A DNA stretch of 15,045 nt from Acanthamoeba sp. SK_2022b. Taxonomy: Eukaryota > Discosea > Longamoebia > Acanthamoebidae. Each line of letters starts with the position of its first letter. Position 1 is the stretch's first letter. Below, one piece after another: positions 14,646 to 15,045 of this stretch. Position numbers and translations under genes: made by a program. The notes beneath the pieces were generated by a model. That model was given only the letters and a program-made list of their open reading frames with translations. It had not been told where the DNA came from and ran no database searches. The stretch lies in the NCBI GenBank assembly GCA_027943245.1, contig JANDJZ010000816.1:1-15045 (forward strand). The letters are read 5' to 3'.

Positions 14646-15045
14646 AGAGGAGCTGGGCCATTCAGCTCCGCCGGAAGCAGGATCACTAAAATACACCAGT
14701 GAAGCTATTGTTGCTTCCGCGACGGGGAATCGATAGTCGTCGTAAAAACAAGTTTCAAACACGAACCTATTGGTGATTGGAGCTGAGCCATGTGGGAGAT
14801 CTTCTCTTTTTGGGGCTTGTTTCCGAAGCGTCATTCTTACTGGGGCGACATTGGTCCGTCGCACCAAGAGAACAGAAGCCGAGCGAAAGTCAACAAAGCC
14901 CTGCGCCTCAAGCGTGGGGCAGAGGTTGCTCTCGCAGTACAGGGACAATCGGCCGCCCGGCACTCTAGCCCACGACGAAAGGAATCCGGACGCATCAATC
15001 AATGAGGATCTGGACCCAGTGACCTTCTATTCCGCTGCGTGTGGT
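14646..15045 (+). other. Possible partial coding exon at the right edge (frame open 14746-15045)
   Basis: Nothing here is secure. One plus-strand frame runs from a TAA at 14743-14745 to the window end without a stop (100 codons) but has no Met. Its last third reads like protein (for example QYRDNRPPGTLAHDE, then NEDLDPVTFYSAACG). It could be an exon of a gene continuing to the right. A minus-strand frame (15002-14586) and a shorter plus-strand frame starting at 14790 are also open over the same bases and look less protein-like. Two ATTGG (inverted CCAAT) motifs near 14768 and 14775 could instead mark a promoter. Confidence 0.2.

Overview
The window is nuclear DNA of a protist eukaryote. Every recognisable gene is of eukaryotic type, and most are broken by many short introns (roughly 40-200 bases) with GT..AG ends. 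Exons are GC-rich. Dinucleotide, trinucleotide and AT-rich repeats sit inside the introns. This architecture, with dense genes on both strands, fits a free-living amoeba of the Acanthamoeba type. That identification is inference from style and gene content; no marker gene was seen.

Layout, left to right. Positions 108-3029 (minus): 5' part of a mitochondrial propionyl/acetyl-CoA synthetase-like gene (ACSS3/PrpE type), 13 exons visible, C-terminus beyond the left edge. 3289-3837 (plus): single-exon gene of unknown function. 3978-5698 (plus): complete alanine-glyoxylate aminotransferase (AGXT/Agx1 type), 7 exons, ending in the PTS1-like tripeptide NKL. 5802-8466 (minus): complete RuvB-like 2 (reptin) AAA+ ATPase, 14 exons, tail-to-tail with the aminotransferase. 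9065-11202 (plus): GDP-fucose transporter (SLC35C1 type), 10 exons, head-to-head with the RuvB-like gene. 11203-12322: gene-free, promoter-like. 12323-14645 (plus): long low-complexity, probably nuclear protein that I do not recognise, 3 exons. 14646-15045: no secure gene, but one plus-strand frame stays open to the right edge.

Exon boundaries were worked out by reading splice sites and keeping phase. For the four recognised genes every exon length agrees with the phase of its neighbours, and the spliced products match the expected family motifs across each junction. Two introns (one in the aminotransferase, one in the RuvB-like gene) appear to use GC instead of GT donors.

The genes do not form a single pathway. 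The synthetase and the aminotransferase are organelle metabolism (propionate activation; glyoxylate detoxification), the RuvB-like protein works in chromatin remodelling and snoRNP/TOR complex assembly, and the transporter supplies GDP-fucose to the Golgi. Neighbours share promoter regions (3030-3288 and 8467-9064) or a 103-base convergent 3' gap (5699-5801). I saw no mobile element, CRISPR array, rRNA or convincing tRNA, and no clear sign of a new multi-gene system. The best candidates for something undescribed are the two unrecognised proteins, the GC-donor introns and the open frame at the right edge.
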